A DNA stretch of 33,621 nucleotides from Lentzea aerocolonigenes (GCF_000955955.1 NZ_JYJG01000277.1:1-33621), one strand, 5' to 3'. Counted from the first letter of the stretch, positions 20,790 to 29,839 are shown. Program-made: numbers and translations. The notes: generated by a model from the letters alone, not told the origin.

Positions 20790-22196
20790 CTAGCCTTCGC
20801 GACCGAGCTCGACGTGCTCGAGGACACCGATCGCGTCCGGCACCATGATGGCGGCGGAGTAGTAGGCGCTGACCAGGTAGTTGATGATCGCCTGGTCGTT
20901 GATCCCCATGAACCGCACCGAAAGGCCCGGCTGGTACTCGTCCGGGATGCCGGTCTGGTGCAGGCCGATGACGCCCTGGTTCTGCTCGCCGGTGCGGATC
21001 AGCATCACCGACGACGTGCGGGTGTCCGAGACCGGGATCTTGTTGCACGGCAGCACGGGGATGCCGCGCCACGCCGGCACCTGCTGGCCGTTGAAGTCGA
21101 TGTGCTGCGGGTAGATGCCGCGCTTGTTGAGCTCACGGCCGAACGCCGCGATCGTGCGCGGGTGCGCGAGGAAGTAACCGGGGTCCTTCCACACGATCGA
21201 CAGCAGCTCGTCGAAGTCGTCCGGGGTGGGCGGGCCGGAGCGGGTGTGGATGCGCTGCTTGAGGTCCGCGTTGTGCAGCAGGCCGAACGAGCGGTTGTTG
21301 ACGATCTCGTGCTCCTGGCGCTCGCGCAGGGCTTCGATCGTGAGCCGCAACTGCTGCTCGACCTGGTCCATCGGGTTGTTGTAGAGGTCAGCGACCCGGC
21401 TGTGGACCTGCAGCACGGTCTGCGCGACGCTCAGCTCGTACTCGCGCGGCGAGAGCTCGTAGTCGACGAACGTGCCGGGCAGCACGGGCTCGCCGTCGTG
21501 GCCGGCGGCCATGCCGATCTCGGCCTCGCCGAAGTCGTTCTGCGGCTTGTTGCGGCTGTTGTAGGCCTGCTGGATGTGGGCGCGCAGGCCGCCCGCCTCG
21601 CCGTTGAGGGCCTGGAAGTCGTTCCAGGACAGCGTGAGCACGGTGACCGGGGTGACGGCCTTGGCGGTGTACTCCCACTCGCCCTGCGGCCCGGCCAGGA
21701 CGGTCTCGCCGAAGTACTCGCCGTCGGCCAGGTTGCCGAGCACGGTTTCCCCGCCGTACTCGCCGGTGCCGATCTTGTCGACCTTGCCGTGCGCGATCAG
21801 CACGACGGTGTCCTTCGGACGACCCTTCTCGACGATGAGGTCGCCGATGCCGAACTCCTGCTGCTGGAAGCGGCCGGAGAGCGCGGCGAGCACGGCCTCG
21901 TCGTCGAAGCCCTTGAGCAGCGACAGCTCGGTCAGCTCGGCGGGCACGACGCGGATCTCCGCGCCGATGTTGGTGAACGAGACGCGGCCATCGCCCAACG
22001 TGTAGGTGAGCCGGCGGTTGACGCGGTACGCACCACCCGCGGCCTGGACCCAGGGCAGCACCTTGAGCAGCCAGCGGGAAGTGATTCCCTGCATCTGCGG
22101 GACGGACTTGGTGGTAGTGGCCAGATTACGTGCGGCGGCCGTGCCCAAACTCAGCTGCTGACGGCCCTCATTGAGGTCAGAATCCGTCACAGTCAC
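20790..22196 (-). CDS. Family 2B encapsulin shell protein 2 (cNMP-binding-like insertion)
   Basis: A 468-aa paralogue of shell 1, collinear over nearly the whole length ([90 protein letters not shown]). The cyclic-nucleotide-binding-like insertion is at about 86-212, with cassette [11 protein letters not shown] followed by EWEYTA (Trp174) instead of the usual Pro-Arg-x-Ala. It is the first gene of the operon. Two shell genes around a cyclase suggest a mixed shell; cyanobacterial geosmin and 2-MIB operons likewise carry two cyclic-nucleotide-binding-protein genes. The GTG at 22196 matches the VTVTD start of shell 1 and follows a strong AGGTGGG site; a GTG three codons earlier (22205) is possible. 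Confidence 0.93.
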   Translation of the reverse strand: MTVTDSDLNEGRQQLSLGTAAARNLATTTKSVPQMQGITSRWLLKVLPWVQAAGGAYRVNRRLTYTLGDGRVSFTNIGAEIRVVPAELTELSLLKGFDDEAVLAALSGRFQQQEFGIGDLIVEKGRPKDTVVLIAHGKVDKIGTGEYGGETVLGNLADGEYFGETVLAGPQGEWEYTAKAVTPVTVLTLSWNDFQALNGEAGGLRAHIQQAYNSRNKPQNDFGEAEIGMAAGHDGEPVLPGTFVDYELSPREYELSVAQTVLQVHSRVADLYNNPMDQVEQQLRLTIEALRERQEHEIVNNRSFGLLHNADLKQRIHTRSGPPTPDDFDELLSIVWKDPGYFLAHPRTIAAFGRELNKRGIYPQHIDFNGQQVPAWRGIPVLPCNKIPVSDTRTSSVMLIRTGEQNQGVIGLHQTGIPDEYQPGLSVRFMGINDQAIINYLVSAYYSAAIMVPDAIGVLEHVELGREG

Positions 22197-22205
22197 AACC
22201 CACAC

Positions 22206-22601
22206 CCACCTATCTCAATGCGCCAATGGACCAATCCGATAAGCCGGAACGGACGTTAGTTCTCGCGATTGAGCGCTGTGAAGCGGCCAAAAAGGCGACA
22301 TTCGGGTGGGTGGTTTACGCCTGTGGATGCTACGGAGCGTACAACTGGTGCACTACACAAGGACCTGTGCCTCGGCAGGAGGGTGATCCGACTCTATTCG
22401 TACATGAGTGGAATAGGGCACTCGTTTGGCCCAGTAGGATCACTCATTTGAGCGCATAGGTGAGTGATGCTCCGATGCTATACAACACCACTCCGAGTGG
22501 GTCGAAAACCACTCGAAGTGGTGTGTATCAATACAACATTGCGCCCTTGGGTACAACTCCGGCGTGAGGCCCGGATTTTGTACCAAGGACTATTCGTGCT
22601 A
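22206..22601. other. Non-coding region upstream of the encapsulin operon
   Basis: About 400 bp lower in GC than its surroundings, between the 5' end of the encapsulin operon and the 3' end of the HbpS-like gene. I find no convincing gene; short forward frames such as 22226-22459 lack family features and codon bias. It holds the promoter and leader of the operon and an array of CACTC/GAGTG inverted repeats. I could not identify a single clear -35/-10 pair. Confidence 0.6.
22406..22521. promoter_or_regulatory. Array of CACTC/GAGTG inverted repeats upstream of the encapsulin operon
   Basis: Four inverted repeats of one core lie in 116 bp: GAGTG-N8-CACTC (22406-22423), ATCACTCA-N14-TGAGTGAT (22439-22468), CCACTC-C-GAGTGG (22488-22500) and CCACT-CGA-AGTGG (22509-22521). 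The last two are centred 21 bp apart, two helical turns, placing them on the same DNA face. This looks like cooperative operator binding controlling the operon; the regulator is unknown. Confidence 0.5.
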
Positions 22602-23066
22602 TTACGCGTCGCGGGCGTTCAGGAATGATTCCAGCTGAGTGACGACGAACTCGTGGTCCTCGGCCTGGGGCAAACCGGACACGCCGACCGTGCCGACCGG
22701 GCCGGTGCCGCGCAGGATCACCGGGAAGACGCCGCCGTGCGCCGCGTACAGGGCCGGATCGAGGTGGGACTCCTCCTCGAACGTCTTGCCCTTCTCGCGG
22801 AACGTCGTGCCAACGTAGAACGAACTGTGGCCGAACCGCTCGACAACGCGGGCCTTGCGCTCCAGCCAGCTGTCGTTGTCCGGCGCGGTACCGGGCAGTG
22901 AGGCGTGGAACAGCCGATGTCCGTTGCGCTGCACCGAGATCGCGATCGGCAGGCCCTGCTCGCGGGCCGCGTCGAGCAGGTGCAGGCCGAGCTCGATCGC
23001 GACGTCGTTGCCGAAGCGGGTGAACTGCAGCTTCCGCTCCTGGGCGAGCAGCTCTTCCGAGTTCAC
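22602..23066 (-). CDS. UPF0303 / HbpS-like (heme-degrading domain) protein
   Basis: A 154-aa protein of the GlcG/HbpS fold, UPF0303 branch: ELLAQERKLQFTRFGNDVAIELGLHLLDAA, PIAISVQRNGHRLFHASLPGT, DNDSWLERKARVVERFGHSSFYVG and GGVFPVILRGTGPVGTVGVSGLPQAEDHEFV are all family-typical, and length is normal. The automated label heme-degrading comes from the HbpS fold; haem binding is not shown for this branch. The GTG at 23066 overlaps the stop of the oxidoreductase by 4 nt (GTGA), so the two are translationally coupled and probably act in one sugar-related pathway controlled by the divergent ROK regulator. It is separated from the encapsulin operon by about 400 bp. Confidence 0.87.
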   Translation of the reverse strand: MNSEELLAQERKLQFTRFGNDVAIELGLHLLDAAREQGLPIAISVQRNGHRLFHASLPGTAPDNDSWLERKARVVERFGHSSFYVGTTFREKGKTFEEESHLDPALYAAHGGVFPVILRGTGPVGTVGVSGLPQAEDHEFVVTQLESFLNARDA

Positions 23067-24070
23067 AGCCCCACCACCCGGTTCTCGCGCGCGGACGTGA
23101 ACGCGGCCTCGATGACCTCGAGCGCGTGGACCGAGCCGGCCGGGTCGACCGGGATGCGTCCGGCCTGCAGTTCGGCGTAGAAGTTCTGGTACGCACCGGG
23201 TTCCACGGTGACTTCCGCGGTCTCGTCGAGGATGCCGACCTGACCGGTGCGGGTTTCCGCGCCCCAGCCCGGGTCGGTCGGGCGGCGGCCGGCGTCGAGC
23301 GCGTCCTCCTGCTCGTCCATGCCGCTGATCACGAACGCACCCTCGCTGCCGAGCACCCGGAACCGCGGGCCGTGGTTCGCCGCGTGCGCGTTGGCCCACA
23401 GGTGCGAGCGGACGCCGTTCTCGTGCGTCAGTGCCACGAACACGTCGTCGTCGACCTGCGCGCCGGGCCTGCGCAGGTCCAGTTCCGCGTAGACGCTCCT
23501 GACCGGGCCGAACAGCTGCAGCGCCTGGTCGACGAGGTGCGCGCCGAGGTCGTAGAGGAGGCCGCCGGCTTCGGCCTGGTCGCCGAACTCGCGCCAGTTG
23601 TCCCAGATCTCCGGCACCCAGCGCTCGTATCGAGACTCGAACCGCCGGATGTCCCCCAATTGGCCGATGATCTTGCGCACGGTGAGGAAGTCGCTGTCCC
23701 AACGGCGGTTCTGGAACACCGTGAGCGGCACGCCCTTCTCTTGCGCTGAGGCCACGAGATCCTTCGCCTCGGCCGAAGTGGGCGCGAACGGCTTGTCCAC
23801 GACGACCGCCACGCCCTTGTCGATCGCCTTGCGGGCGTACTCGACGTGGGTGCGGTTCGGGGTGCCGACGACGATCAGGTCGAGGTCCATCTCGAACAGC
23901 TCGTCCGCGGTCACGATCTTGGCGTCCGGGTACGCGGCACGGGCCTGCGCCTGCCGCTCCGGGTTCGCGGTGACGATCGCGACGAGGTCCATGCCCTCCG
24001 TCGAGGAGATGAGCGGGGCGTGGAAGACGCGGCCCGCGATGCCGTAGCCCAGAAGTCCGACTCGTGTCAT
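23063..24070 (-). CDS. Gfo/Idh/MocA family NAD(P)-dependent oxidoreductase
   Basis: A 335-aa dehydrogenase. The Rossmann motif GLLGYGIAGR (residues 5-14) binds NAD(P), VVGTPNRTHVEYA follows, and the family lysine motif appears as DKPFAPTSAEA (usually EKP). The C-terminal domain has GGLLYDLGAHLVDQALQLFG with the conserved Asp/His pair. Such enzymes oxidise or epimerise sugars, inositols or similar polyols; the substrate is unknown. The ATG at 24070 begins MTRVGLLGYG as expected. It heads a two-gene unit with the HbpS-like gene and is divergent from a ROK regulator only 37 bp away, the likely repressor. Confidence 0.93.
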   Translation of the reverse strand: MTRVGLLGYGIAGRVFHAPLISSTEGMDLVAIVTANPERQAQARAAYPDAKIVTADELFEMDLDLIVVGTPNRTHVEYARKAIDKGVAVVVDKPFAPTSAEAKDLVASAQEKGVPLTVFQNRRWDSDFLTVRKIIGQLGDIRRFESRYERWVPEIWDNWREFGDQAEAGGLLYDLGAHLVDQALQLFGPVRSVYAELDLRRPGAQVDDDVFVALTHENGVRSHLWANAHAANHGPRFRVLGSEGAFVISGMDEQEDALDAGRRPTDPGWGAETRTGQVGILDETAEVTVEPGAYQNFYAELQAGRIPVDPAGSVHALEVIEAAFTSARENRVVGL

Positions 24071-24074
24071 GCTG

Positions 24075-24107
24075 TTGATTAAAGCAACGCTGTTGCATAA
24101 TTGCTAC
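24075..24107. promoter_or_regulatory. Divergent promoter/operator for ROK regulator and oxidoreductase
   Basis: TTGATT (24075-24080) and CATAAT (24096-24101) are spaced 15 bp and would start transcription near the GTG at 24108, giving a leaderless mRNA. A palindrome GCAAC-GCT-GTTGC (24084-24096) sits between and over these boxes, and GCTGTTG is directly repeated 18 bp apart (24071, 24089). This suits repression of both genes by the ROK protein. Confidence 0.5.
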
Positions 24108-25082
24108 GTGGACCTCACCTCGCTGCGTTCGCACAACGACCGGACAGTGCTCCGGCTGGTTCGCTCAGGGGCTCTGAGCAGGGCTTCCATCGCCGCGCAG
24201 ACCAAACTGACCCCGCAGGCCATCTCGAAGATCGTGGCGCGGCTCATGTCGGCCGGCCTGCTGGAGGAGACCGGAGCGGTGCGCGACGGGGGCCGGGGCA
24301 AGCCGCGGATGGCGCTCCAGCTCCGGGCTGACGGCGCGTACGCGTACGGGGCTTACGTCGACCGCGACGAGCTGCGGGTGGTGCGGCTCGACCTGACCGG
24401 CGAGGTGGTGTCGGCGTCCGTGGTGCCGTTGGCGCCGATGTTCACGCCGGACGACGTGCTGGACGCGCTGGAGCCGTTGATCTCGGTCGAGGAGAAGGTG
24501 CTCGGGCTCGGCATCGGGATCGCCGGGCCGCTGGAGCACCGCGACGGGGTGGTGTCGCCGAACGGTCTGCCGGGCTGGTCGCGCGTTCCGTTGAAGGCGC
24601 TGGCCGAGGAACGGCTCGGGCTGCCGGTCGTGGTGGACAAGGACACCAACGCCGCCGTGCTGGCAGAGGCCTGGCGAACACCTCTGCGAGATGTCGCACT
24701 GGTCTTCGTCGGCACCGGTCTGGGTGTCGGTCTGCTGCTCGGCGGTGAGGTGCACCGGGGCGCACGGTCCGGGGCGGGCGAGTTCGGGCACACGACGATC
24801 CAGCTCGACGGGCCGCTGTGCGTGTGCGGACGGCGTGGGTGCGTCGAGGCGGTGCATGCGGCTGCCACGGGTGTCGAGGCGGCGCGGGTGCTCGCGGCGG
24901 CGGTCACGAACCTGGTGCAGCTGCTGGACCTCGACCAGATCGTCCTGAGTGGACGGAAGGTGCTCCAGTCGCCCGGCCTGTACCTGCGGGCGATGCCGGA
25001 GGTGGACGTGAGCGTCACGTCGTACGGCGCCGACCTGGTGCCGGTGGGCGCGGGGCTGCTCGTGCTGGGTGAATTGTTTTAG
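24108..25082 (+). CDS. ROK family transcriptional regulator (shortened)
   Basis: A 324-aa protein with a winged HTH (about 1-70: SLRSHNDRTVLRLVRSGALSRASIAAQTKLTPQAISKIVARLMSAGLL is typical of NagC/XylR-type regulators) and a ROK sugar-binding domain. The zinc site is complete, CVCGRRGCVEAV, and the DKDTNAAVLAEAW and GTGLGVGLLLGGEV segments are kept. The phosphate-loop DxGGT of ROK kinases is replaced (YVDRDELRVVRL), so it is not a kinase. Most ROK regulators have about 380-400 aa; here about 50 residues after the zinc site are missing, where AATGVEAARVLAAAVTNLVQLLD jumps to the last fold segment. The GTG at 24108 is favoured; an in-frame start at 24069 would run through the operator. Confidence 0.88.
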   Translation: MDLTSLRSHNDRTVLRLVRSGALSRASIAAQTKLTPQAISKIVARLMSAGLLEETGAVRDGGRGKPRMALQLRADGAYAYGAYVDRDELRVVRLDLTGEVVSASVVPLAPMFTPDDVLDALEPLISVEEKVLGLGIGIAGPLEHRDGVVSPNGLPGWSRVPLKALAEERLGLPVVVDKDTNAAVLAEAWRTPLRDVALVFVGTGLGVGLLLGGEVHRGARSGAGEFGHTTIQLDGPLCVCGRRGCVEAVHAAATGVEAARVLAAAVTNLVQLLDLDQIVLSGRKVLQSPGLYLRAMPEVDVSVTSYGADLVPVGAGLLVLGELF

Positions 25083-25092
25083 CATCAGGTTC

Positions 25093-25884
25093 GTGGACGT
25101 CGAGCACGTCGTCGGTCTGCCGCACCCGAGGCTGCGGCCGTTCGTGACGCGGTACTCCGGGTATCGGATGCGCACCGAACCCGGCATTCACCGCGGCCTG
25201 CCGTCGCGCTCGCTCACCCTCATCGTGACCATGGACGGCACGGTCGACCTGGCGCAGGGCCGGTTCGCCACGTTGTGCGGCGGCCTGCACGACGAGGCCG
25301 TGATCATCACGCACGACGGGTTCCAGCACGGCGTCCAGTGCGAGCTCACGCCGTTGGGGATGCGGGCGTTCTTCGGCATGCCCGCGGGGGAGTTGGCGGC
25401 GACCACGGTCGGGCTCGACTCGCTGGACGCGCCGGCCTCCGAGCTGCGCGAACGGCTGCAGAGCGCGACAACCTGGACGGATAGGTTCGCCCAGCTGGAT
25501 TCCGTCTTGGGGCACCTGACGCGTCCGGTCAAGCAGCAGGTCGAGGTGGCGTGGGCGTGGCAGCGGCTCTCCTCGGGAGCGCCGGTCGGGGAGATCGCGG
25601 CCGAGGTCGGGTGGAGCAGACAGCACCTGAGTGCACGGTTCGCGGCCGAGTACGGGTTGACGCCCAAGGTCATGGGCCGCGTGATGCGGTTCGAGCGGGC
25701 CAACCGGATGTTGCGCGGTGAGGTCCGGCCTACGCTGACCGAAGTGGCCGTGGCCTGCGGATACACCGACCAGGCGCATTTCAACCGGGACTGGCGGGCG
25801 TTGTGCGGCGCGACCCCGACGGAGTGGATCGCGGCCGAGCTTCCATTCGTACAAGGCAGTGAGGGCGGTACGGGCGCAAGGTAG
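25093..25884 (+). CDS. AraC family transcriptional regulator
   Basis: A 263-aa regulator. The N-terminal half begins HPRLRPFVTRYSGYRM and contains CELTPLGMRAFFGMPAGELA, as in the AraC branch with a DUF6597-like sensor domain. The C-terminal AraC domain (about 155-255) shows both HTHs: PVGEIAAEVGWSRQHLSARFAAEYG and TLTEVAVACGYTDQAHFNRDWR, ending GATPTEW. The GTG at 25093 lies 10 nt after the ROK stop, so the gene may be read through from it. The VOC gene follows 5 nt later and is probably co-transcribed and possibly controlled by this regulator, a common AraC/glyoxalase pairing in actinomycetes. Confidence 0.9.
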   Translation: MDVEHVVGLPHPRLRPFVTRYSGYRMRTEPGIHRGLPSRSLTLIVTMDGTVDLAQGRFATLCGGLHDEAVIITHDGFQHGVQCELTPLGMRAFFGMPAGELAATTVGLDSLDAPASELRERLQSATTWTDRFAQLDSVLGHLTRPVKQQVEVAWAWQRLSSGAPVGEIAAEVGWSRQHLSARFAAEYGLTPKVMGRVMRFERANRMLRGEVRPTLTEVAVACGYTDQAHFNRDWRALCGATPTEWIAAELPFVQGSEGGTGAR

Positions 25885-25889
25885 TTCGC

Positions 25890-26288
25890 ATGACCACACC
25901 TGCACCTACCTGCTGGCCGGGACTGTCCTACGAGGACGCGCCGGCCGCGATCCGGTTTCTCGTGGAAGCGTTCGGGTTCAAGGAACATCTCGTCGTGCCC
26001 GGTGAGGCCGACGGCGAGGTCGTGCACTGCGAGATGGTCTGGCCCGAGGGCGGCGGCGTGATGCTGGGGTCCGCCGAGCGTTCGGTCGGCGAGGTCACGG
26101 CGACCCACGTCGGCGCTGCTTCCGTGTACGTGGTGACGGATCGGCCGGACGAGATCTACGCGCAGTGCATGGCGCGCGGGGCGACCGAGATCCGTGGCAT
26201 GAAGGACGAGGACTACGGCTCGCGCGGCTTCACCGTGGCCGATCCCGAGGGCAACCGCTGGAGTTTCGGCACCTACCGCGGGGCATGA
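25890..26288 (+). CDS. VOC superfamily (glyoxalase/PhnB-like) protein
   Basis: A 132-aa single-domain vicinal-oxygen-chelate protein with paired beta-alpha-beta-beta-beta modules: PGLSYEDAPAAIRFLVEAFGFKE, then VVHCEMVWPEGGGVMLGS, then SVYVVTDRPDEIYAQCMARGATEI and the closing GSRGFTVADPEGNRWSFGTY. The last motif is typical of PhnB/glyoxalase-like members. Substrate and metal use are unknown. ATG at 25890, 5 nt after the AraC regulator, so the two form an operon. Confidence 0.9.
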   Translation: MTTPAPTCWPGLSYEDAPAAIRFLVEAFGFKEHLVVPGEADGEVVHCEMVWPEGGGVMLGSAERSVGEVTATHVGAASVYVVTDRPDEIYAQCMARGATEIRGMKDEDYGSRGFTVADPEGNRWSFGTYRGA

Positions 26289-26354
26289 CGAAGGCAACCT
26301 TTTTGCGAGGTTTGGAGTCTTCTGGGTGAGAGGTTCACATCCAGGGGAGGACAA

Positions 26355-29300
26355 GTGCGCCTTGTAGCTGGTTTATCCGTCGCGGTGCTCGCCGCCGGGC
26401 TGCTCGGCCCGGCGGCGCACGCACAACCACCGAGACCTCAGCTCACGCCGACCAGGACCATCACGCTGATCAGCGGTGACAAGGTCGTCGTGAACGAGCG
26501 GGGCGAGCTCGTCGGGGTCGAGGGGCGGCCCGGCATGCAGTTCGCCCAGTACGTGCAGAACGACCACCAGTACGTCGTGCCCGCGGACGCCGTCGACGCG
26601 GTGGGGCAGGATCGCGTCGACAAGCGCTTCTTCGACGTCACGGCGTTGCACTCCTACGGCTACACCGACGACAAGATCGACCGGATTCCGGTGCTGGACA
26701 ACGGTTTGCGCGCGGCCGCCGCCGTTCCGAAGAAGGACGCCGAGCAACGCTGGAAGAGCCGGGCGACCGCGCGCGGTGCCGGAAAGCTGTGGCTCGACGG
26801 CAAGTCGAAGATCCTGCTGGACCAGAGCGTGCCGATGGTCGGCGCGCCTGCCGCGTGGCAGGCCGGGTTCGACGGCAGCGGGGTCACGGTCGCGGTGCTC
26901 GACACCGGTTACGACCAGAACCACCCGGAGCTCAAGGACGTCGTGACGGTGTCGAAGGACTTCACGCCGGCGGGCATCCAGGACGACGTCGGCCACGGCA
27001 CGCACGTCGCGTCCACGATCGCCGGGCGCGGCGCGAAGTACTCCGGTGTCGCGAAGGGCGCGAAGCTCGCGGTCGGCAGGGTGTGCGAGACCGAGTGGTG
27101 CCTGGACAGCGCGATCCTGGCCGGCATGGACTGGGCCGCGCGCGAGGCCGGCGCCAAGGTCGTGAACATGTCGCTGGGCGGTGACCAGTCCGACGGCACG
27201 GACCCGTTGTCGCTCAAGGTGAACCAGCTCACCGCCGAGACGGGTGTGTTGTTCGTCGTGGCGGCGGGCAACGCGGGCGAACGGCGCAAGGTGTCCTCAC
27301 CCGCGTCGGCCGACTCGGCGCTCGCGGTCGCGAACCTGCTGAAGTCCGGCACGCTCGAGGAGTGGTCGTCGCGCGGTCCGCGGCTCGGGGACTACGCCGT
27401 GAAGCCGGACATCGCCGCGCCGGGCACGGACATCGTGGCCGCACGGGCTGCTGGAACGCTGTGGGACCACTACGTCGACGACCTGCACGCGCGGCTGACC
27501 GGCACGTCGATGGCGGCACCGCACGTGGCGGGCGCGGCCGCGATCCTGGCGCAGCGCAACCCCTCCTGGACCGCGGCCGAGCTGAAGGCGCACCTGATGG
27601 CGACGGTGAAGCCGATCGCCGACACGTCCGCGAACGTCGGTACCGGCCTGCTCGACGTGGGCCGCGCGGTGTCGCAGCAGGTGCGGGCGGACGCCGGCAG
27701 CCTGTCGTTCGGGTTGCTGGAGTTCCCGCACACCCGCACGTTCACGAAGACGATCACCTACCGCAACGACGGCCCGTCGCCGGTTTCCCTGTCACTGCAC
27801 CACGATCTCGGTGCCGACTTCACCGTTCCGCCGTCGGTGGTCGTTCCCGCCGCCGGGTCCGCCTCGGTGGACGTCGTGCTGGATCCGCGCAAGGGCAACG
27901 GCACGTTCTTCGGGCACGTCACGGCTTCCGCTGACGGTGTCTCGGTGACTACCTCGGTCGGCGCGTACGTGCAGGAGGAGCGGCACACGCTGACGTTGTC
28001 GGTCACCGGACGCGACGGCAAGCCCGCGCTGGACGAGTTCTTCGTGCTCGTCAACATGTCCACGCAGGAGTCCTCGGTGCTCATCGTCGAGAACGGCACC
28101 GGCTCGGCCCGGCTGCCGGTCGCCGACTACGCGGTGCTGGGCCGGATCGACGAGAAGACGGCGAACTACGCCTGGTACACCCCGGTCTCCGCGACCGAGG
28201 TGGCGGGGCGTGTCTCGCTCGCCGCCGATGTGAACGCGACGCTGGATGCGCGGCAGGGCAAGCAGATCAGCGTCCAGCTACCTGACTCGTCATCGGTCGT
28301 GTGGAACCGCGAGACCCAGCTGAAGGTGCCGATGAAGCCGGGCAAGACCAGCGGCGTCTCGGCGGTGACCGACGGGCGGGTTCCGTTGTACAGCCTCTCG
28401 TTCGGCGGGAAGCTGCCGGAGCTGACCTACGACTCCGGCCTCAACGGCGGCCAGCCGTTGATCTCGGTCGTCGGCGGTTTCCCGGTGAACTACTTCGAGG
28501 CCAGCAAGACCTTGCCCGCGGGCGACCACCAGCTCGACGTGGCCGAGCGCGGTGGCGATGTGCGCGGCAAGCTCGCGCTCATCCGCACTGCCGGTGAGGA
28601 CGTCAACGCCGCCGCCCAGGCGATGGCCGACGCCGGAGCGGTCGCGGTGCTGTGGGCCGGCCCGGTGCCGTTCGGGTTCGGGCAGACCGCCATCCCGGTG
28701 ATCACCGTGGCGGAACACCACGTGACGACGACGCCTGCTCGTTTGACGTTGCGCGCCATCACCGGATCGCCGGTGGCGTACGTGTTGTCCCTGCGGGACA
28801 AGGGTGCGTTGCCTTCGGGTGTGCAGCACATCCGTCGTTCCGAGCTCGCTGAGGTCAAGGCCAGGTACCACACGTCCAATGGCGACGGGTACGTGACGCA
28901 GCGGAACTACCCGCTGCAGAACGGGGTGCTCAACGGGAGCTTCGGCACGTTGGACGAGCGGCTCACCGCACCCGCGCAGCGCACCGAGTACTTCACGCCG
29001 GGCGACTGGTTCCAGGAAGGCTTCGACCGCAACAGCGCCACGTCGTGGGCCGACCTCGAACCCGTGACCTTCGTGGCGGGCAAGCACTACGAGCGCTCGA
29101 ACCTCCGCGCGGTCTCGTCGCCCCGGCTCGGTCGTCCACATCTGGTGACCTGGTCGCAGGGCGGTGGCGTGGACCGGTCCGGCGACATGATCAACACCCG
29201 GATCTCGCCGTTCGGCGGGTCGGGCTGGGTGGAGAACTGGCAGTACTCCGGTTACGGGTCCGTCGAGCTGAAGCACTCCGGCGAGTCGGTGGGCTGGGCG

Positions 29301-29738
29301 GACGTCCGCCAGGGCTCGTTCTACGCGCCTGTGCGCGATGGTCGCTATCAGCTGGTGCTGGACGCGGCTCGGGACACGTCGGCGTTGTCGACCAACGTGC
29401 ACACGTCGTGGGAGTTCTCCGCCGCCGCGGATGGTCGGTTGCCGCTGCTGGAGGTCGACTACACGTTGCCGGTCGACCTGCGGAACAGCTGGAAGGCCGG
29501 CGCGCCGATGCCGGTGAAGTTCACCGCGTCGCGTCAGTCCGGGGCGGGCCAGACCACCGTGCGTGAGCTTCACGCGTTCGCGTCCTTCGACGACGGTGCC
29601 AACTGGATGCCGGTGAAGTCCCTCGTTCCCCCTGGTGGGAAGGCCGGGGGCTTCGTGTCACTACGCGTGGTCGCGACGGACGCGGACGGCAACACGGTCG
29701 ACCAAACGGTCCTGCGCGCTTACCGCCTTCGGGCGTAA
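26355..29738 (+). CDS. Secreted S8 subtilisin-family serine protease (1127 aa)
   Basis: A large exported subtilase. Residues 1-23 are a signal peptide (MRLVAGLSVAVLAAGLLGPAAHA before QPP), followed by a pro-region to about 160. The catalytic domain (about 165-435) has Asp183 (VAVLDTGYD), His214 (VGHGTHVAS), oxyanion Asn306 (AAGNAG) and Ser385 (GTSMAAPHVAG). Beyond it come beta-rich modules (an Fn3-like stretch about 450-545), a PA-like insertion (about 725-800, VRGKLALIRTAGEDV to IPVITV) and a C-terminal beta-sandwich region. Similar long subtilases are widespread in Streptomyces and Pseudonocardiales and degrade extracellular protein. The GTG at 26355 has a strong GGGGAGGA site. The 66-bp gap upstream contains a small AACCT/AGGTT hairpin ending the VOC operon. 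Confidence 0.94.
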   Translation: MRLVAGLSVAVLAAGLLGPAAHAQPPRPQLTPTRTITLISGDKVVVNERGELVGVEGRPGMQFAQYVQNDHQYVVPADAVDAVGQDRVDKRFFDVTALHSYGYTDDKIDRIPVLDNGLRAAAAVPKKDAEQRWKSRATARGAGKLWLDGKSKILLDQSVPMVGAPAAWQAGFDGSGVTVAVLDTGYDQNHPELKDVVTVSKDFTPAGIQDDVGHGTHVASTIAGRGAKYSGVAKGAKLAVGRVCETEWCLDSAILAGMDWAAREAGAKVVNMSLGGDQSDGTDPLSLKVNQLTAETGVLFVVAAGNAGERRKVSSPASADSALAVANLLKSGTLEEWSSRGPRLGDYAVKPDIAAPGTDIVAARAAGTLWDHYVDDLHARLTGTSMAAPHVAGAAAILAQRNPSWTAAELKAHLMATVKPIADTSANVGTGLLDVGRAVSQQVRADAGSLSFGLLEFPHTRTFTKTITYRNDGPSPVSLSLHHDLGADFTVPPSVVVPAAGSASVDVVLDPRKGNGTFFGHVTASADGVSVTTSVGAYVQEERHTLTLSVTGRDGKPALDEFFVLVNMSTQESSVLIVENGTGSARLPVADYAVLGRIDEKTANYAWYTPVSATEVAGRVSLAADVNATLDARQGKQISVQLPDSSSVVWNRETQLKVPMKPGKTSGVSAVTDGRVPLYSLSFGGKLPELTYDSGLNGGQPLISVVGGFPVNYFEASKTLPAGDHQLDVAERGGDVRGKLALIRTAGEDVNAAAQAMADAGAVAVLWAGPVPFGFGQTAIPVITVAEHHVTTTPARLTLRAITGSPVAYVLSLRDKGALPSGVQHIRRSELAEVKARYHTSNGDGYVTQRNYPLQNGVLNGSFGTLDERLTAPAQRTEYFTPGDWFQEGFDRNSATSWADLEPVTFVAGKHYERSNLRAVSSPRLGRPHLVTWSQGGGVDRSGDMINTRISPFGGSGWVENWQYSGYGSVELKHSGESVGWADVRQGSFYAPVRDGRYQLVLDAARDTSALSTNVHTSWEFSAAADGRLPLLEVDYTLPVDLRNSWKAGAPMPVKFTASRQSGAGQTTVRELHAFASFDDGANWMPVKSLVPPGGKAGGFVSLRVVATDADGNTVDQTVLRAYRLRA

Positions 29739-29769
29739 CCGCGCGGCCGTTCGGTCGTTGTAACCCCCT

Positions 29770-29839
29770 GCGGCACCTGCCCAGTTGTGCGCGAGACGAA
29801 CCAGGGACGCGGCGTCTCGCAGCCGCGGGCAGGTGCCGC
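29770..29839. other. Nested 70-nt palindrome (strong stem-loop) between protease and methyltransferase genes
   Basis: Outer arms GCGGCACCTGCCC (29770-29782) and GGGCAGGTGCCGC (29827-29839) pair perfectly over 13 bp. Inner arms GCGAGACG (29791-29798) and CGTCTCGC (29813-29820) pair over 8 bp, with 8- and 6-nt internal loops and a 14-nt apical loop. It begins 32 nt after the protease stop. It could be a factor-independent terminator without a U-tract, an RNA processing element or an operator. Confidence 0.6.

Noticed and set aside
22226..22459. A 77-codon plus-strand frame in the encapsulin operon leader
   Set aside because: No family likeness, no ribosome site, poor third-position GC; the region looks regulatory.
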